Shown here in pieces: positions 62,110 to 64,000 of a stretch of DNA of 64,000 nt (the first letter of the stretch is position 1; every line of letters begins with the position of its first letter). This DNA is from Vibrio albus. GTDB lineage: Bacteria > Pseudomonadota > Gammaproteobacteria > Enterobacterales > Vibrionaceae. The translations under genes and the position numbers were made by a program. The notes below the pieces were generated by a model that worked only from the letters and a program-made list of their open reading frames with translations, was not told the DNA's origin and did no database searches. Location: assembly GCF_003144035.1 (NCBI RefSeq), contig NZ_QFWT01000013.1, forward strand, positions 25,279 to 89,278, given 5' to 3'.

Positions 62110-63108
62110 TTAACGACGACTATGAATCCTTGCAGGAAACTCTTTTTGTGGTTCTGACAACTCCGTTGCATTCAGCAGACTCTGCATACAGAAAAAGAGG
62201 TGCTGGCTCATCTCCTTATAGTCCTGTTCAACCGAGTCAATCGCGACAGGAAGACAGTCCAGAATATTATAGTTATCAAACGTCGCCAGCCTCATACGGG
62301 TATCTAATAGTCCCTGTTCAGTCAAATACCGGAGGACTCCCTCCAGGATAGAGTAAGAGGCCGTAAACAATGCCTCAGGACACCGGCCTAAACCTTCAAC
62401 ACACTCCTTCATCATCAGGTAACCGGATTCCGGATGATAGTCACGATGGAAAATCCAGGTGGAACAAGGAGGAAGTCCGGCTTTTTTTAATGCCAGTCGA
62501 TAACCGGCGAGACGCTCACGTCCGGGAGAAAGCAATGAAGTACCGCCAAAATAGAAGCATTCTCTGACAGTATCATCCAATAACCTGCTAACAACACTTT
62601 CCGTTGCAGCCTCTGCACCTGTCACAACATAGGGAAGGTTTGTCTCCGGAATTCTCCTGTCAAACAGTATCACAGGCAGTGTTTTATTTACTTTTAGATA
62701 AAACTTATCATCAGGCATACAGGAAGCTACCATCAGCAGATCCACCTGACGACTAATCAGACTGTTCACCGCCTGTATTTCTTCTTTCTTATCGTCTTCA
62801 GAAGACGCTATCAGTGTCTGATATCCCTTTTCCCGGCACAACCTTTCCAGCTCTTTCGCTATCGTTGCAAAGCCCATATTGGATAAATCGGGGATAACCA
62901 GGCCAATAGTGTAAGTTCGTTTGGATTTGAGAGCACGGGCATACAGGCTGGGGGCATAGTTATGCTCTTTGACTACAGACATCACCTTTTCCACTGTCTC
63001 GGGAGCTATCCGGTGCTTTTCGGCATGACCATTTAACACAAAACTGACCGTTGACTTAGAAACACCCGCGAGTTCAGCAACTTCTGCGAGCGTCATTTTC
63101 TTCTTCAC
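62110..63108 (-). CDS. LacI/GalR-family regulator, FruR/Cra-like
   Basis: 332 aa from the GTG at 63108, with AAAGGA nine bases upstream; an ATG at 63096 is the alternative, and the longer frame to 63186 runs into a terminator. N-terminal LacI helix-turn-helix (LAEVAELAGVSKSTVSFVLNG) with hinge, then the effector domain (about 65-330, TIGLVIPDLSNMGFATIAKEL). The segment ETVEKVMSVVKEHNYAPS resembles Cra (FruR) closely. Its target is not evident: it is upstream of the guanidine operon on the same strand, but no sugar genes are adjacent. Confidence 0.88.
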   Translation of the reverse strand: MKKKMTLAEVAELAGVSKSTVSFVLNGHAEKHRIAPETVEKVMSVVKEHNYAPSLYARALKSKRTYTIGLVIPDLSNMGFATIAKELERLCREKGYQTLIASSEDDKKEEIQAVNSLISRQVDLLMVASCMPDDKFYLKVNKTLPVILFDRRIPETNLPYVVTGAEAATESVVSRLLDDTVRECFYFGGTSLLSPGRERLAGYRLALKKAGLPPCSTWIFHRDYHPESGYLMMKECVEGLGRCPEALFTASYSILEGVLRYLTEQGLLDTRMRLATFDNYNILDCLPVAIDSVEQDYKEMSQHLFFCMQSLLNATELSEPQKEFPARIHSRR

Positions 63109-63163
63109 TACTGATGGTCCTTTCCACTTCCGAAGCCAAATATTACCTTTCCGGAATAAAAAA

Positions 63164-63204
63164 AACCACTGTGAACATGACCACACTCATGCTCTACAGT
63201 GGTT
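63164..63204 (-). terminator. Strong intrinsic terminator downstream of the truncated LuxR gene
   Basis: On the minus strand aaccactgt/acagtggtt encloses an inner pairing gagcatga/tcatgttc with one G-U pair, so the hairpin is nearly continuous, and a run of eight Ts follows. It lies about 190 bases after the luxR-type stop. It might end a small RNA from the 63205-63391 interval. Confidence 0.8.
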
Positions 63205-63357
63205 AGTAACTCACCATTAATGGTTTTTATCGGGTCTATCTATTTATGCCACTTCTACTTATTTAGTGTGCTTTTTTTGAGTTGCCATTGACGTTGTTAG
63301 CTAAAATCTGGTTTATGCTTAACAGTGCTAAGTGTTATACAACTCAGTAACAATAAC

Positions 63358-63379
63358 AACCTGCGAAATCCGACAGGTT
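63358..63379. terminator. Small hairpin just after the luxR-type gene
   Basis: 6-bp stem aacctg/caggtt with a 10-base loop, 12 bases beyond the luxR-type stop. On the plus strand a T run follows; on the minus strand it does not, so its role as the luxR terminator is weak. Confidence 0.35.
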
Positions 63380-63391
63380 TTTAGATTCATA

Positions 63392-63912
63392 TTATTTTTC
63401 AGTATCGTTCGAAGTGATTTCCGGCTGAATATAGCCTAATAAAATCGCTTTACTAATGGCCTGATAGCGATTCGCAGCCTGAAGTTTTTTTGTCGCATTA
63501 TCAATATGAAAGAAGACCGTTCTCTCTGAGCATTCTAAAATCTGGGCTATTTCCCAAGTGGTTTTCCCTTCTGCCGCCCAAAGCAAAGCACTGTTTTCCC
63601 TTGGAGTTAAAGCGTTAAAGTTAGGGCTGTATCCCACCAAAGCGACAATTCGTGAAAATGCTATTGGAGCAACAATTTGCGCCCACAGCATCGCTTTATT
63701 TATCGCTTTGTCAGAGATATCCGCAATGGGTTTACGAGACGCAAAGCTCAGCATGCCAAATTCACCACGGCTGCCGTGTACCGGTACACTCATACCACTG
63801 CACAAACCCGCTGCCGCCGCTTCTTTAAAAAATTTCAATTCTTTATTGTTCGAAGACTCATTGATAATCTGATAGAAGTGGCCCCCGATTTTCGGACATG
63901 ACTTTAAGTGAT
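63392..63912 (-). pseudogene. LuxR-family (autoinducer-domain) regulator, N-terminus lost by IS insertion
   Basis: The surviving part, about 173 codons, holds the end of the autoinducer-binding domain (FFKEAAAAGLCSGMSVPVHGSRGEFGML) and a complete GerE-type helix-turn-helix (LTPRENSALLWAAEGKTTWEIAQIL, then ERTVFFHIDNATKKLQAANRYQ). A full-length relative has about 240 residues, so roughly 70 N-terminal residues with most ligand contacts are missing. The reading frame continues into the IS to an ATG at 63976, so a hybrid protein of 194 aa is possible. Quorum sensing through this protein is probably abolished or altered. Confidence 0.75.
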
Positions 63913-64000
63913 TGATCTGTTTTGATAGTACCCAGAAATACTGGAGCAGATTATGACTAGAAAACGTAGAAACCACTCTCCTGAGTTTAAAGCTAAGGTG
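63913..64000 (+). mobile_element. Left end of an IS3-family insertion sequence (partial)
   Basis: The element runs past the window end. Its left boundary is uncertain; TGATCTG at 63913 or TGATAGTACCC at 63923 may be the terminal repeat, since IS3-family ends begin with TG. It carries the start of OrfA and abuts the truncated luxR-type gene. Confidence 0.65.
63953..64000 (+). CDS. IS3-family transposase OrfA, 3' partial
   Basis: Sixteen codons from the ATG at 63953 encode MTRKRRNHSPEFKAKV, the typical beginning of IS3-family OrfA proteins (a basic start leading into the helix-turn-helix). GGAG lies eight bases upstream. The rest, including the frameshift-fused integrase OrfB, is outside the window. 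Confidence 0.8.
   Translation, partial: MTRKRRNHSPEFKAKV

Noticed and set aside
63165..63186. N-terminal extension of the LacI-type frame to 63186
   Set aside because: The extension is inside a terminator hairpin and lacks a ribosome site; the helix-turn-helix starts normally after the GTG at 63108.

Overview
The window reads as a Vibrio-type (Vibrionaceae) gammaproteobacterial chromosome segment. The grounds are protein content recognised from memory, with no database search: deaD next to rnb, a SorC-type regulator divergent from tal-tkt, a ravA-viaA pair, an RND pump with two lipoprotein adaptors, and c-di-GMP proteins. Several of these sit on chromosome 2 in known vibrios, so a secondary-chromosome origin is an inference. 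Coding density is high. No prophage or CRISPR array is visible. An IS3-type insertion sequence begins at the right edge.

Layout. 1-4.7 kb: end of an ABC six-TM protein translationally coupled to an RND adaptor and pump. 4.8-10.4 kb: AraC/GyrI-like regulator; an operon of response regulator with CheC-like domain, PAS protein and nnr; a periplasmic-sensor diguanylate cyclase. 10.6-12.8 kb: tRNA-Leu(CAG), an EAL-HDOD protein and an unrecognised membrane protein with a CxxC motif. 12.9-18.3 kb: a complete Liv-type ABC importer with an Asp/Glu/hydantoin-type racemase as last gene. 18.9-27.1 kb: ackA, deaD, rnb, AraC regulator, DUF3024 protein, PstS-like protein. 27.2-33.4 kb: MaoC-type protein, two envelope proteins of unknown role, tRNA-Cys and ravA-viaA. 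33.6-39.7 kb: RND pump with two lipoprotein adaptors and a TetR regulator. 39.8-44.3 kb: acpH, a 59-aa protein, folE, moeA-moeB and a 64-aa ORF. 44.3-52.0 kb: SorC regulator, tal, tkt, focA, glutamine-dependent nadE. 52.1-61.9 kb: a guanidine-utilisation operon. 61.9-64.0 kb: LacI-type regulator and a LuxR-family gene cut by an IS.

The highlight is the operon at 61.9-52.1 kb (minus strand). By name its genes would be called urea carboxylase, urea-carboxylase-associated proteins and allophanate hydrolase. The leader is a clear guanidine-I (ykkC) riboswitch. A second element just ahead of the carboxylase gene has two short hairpins with ACGA loops, the hallmark of the guanidine-II (mini-ykkC) riboswitch. 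The operon therefore most likely imports guanidine, carboxylates it, deiminates carboxyguanidine to allophanate and hydrolyses that to ammonia and CO2. Two unrelated guanidine-sensing RNA classes appear to control one transcript at two points.

Other points of interest are interleaved inverted repeats at 40.45 kb, repeated operator-like sites upstream of the Liv-type transporter and of tal, a near-perfect CRP site before a small ORF, and a (ATAGAAG)7 repeat abutting a stop codon beside tRNA-Cys.
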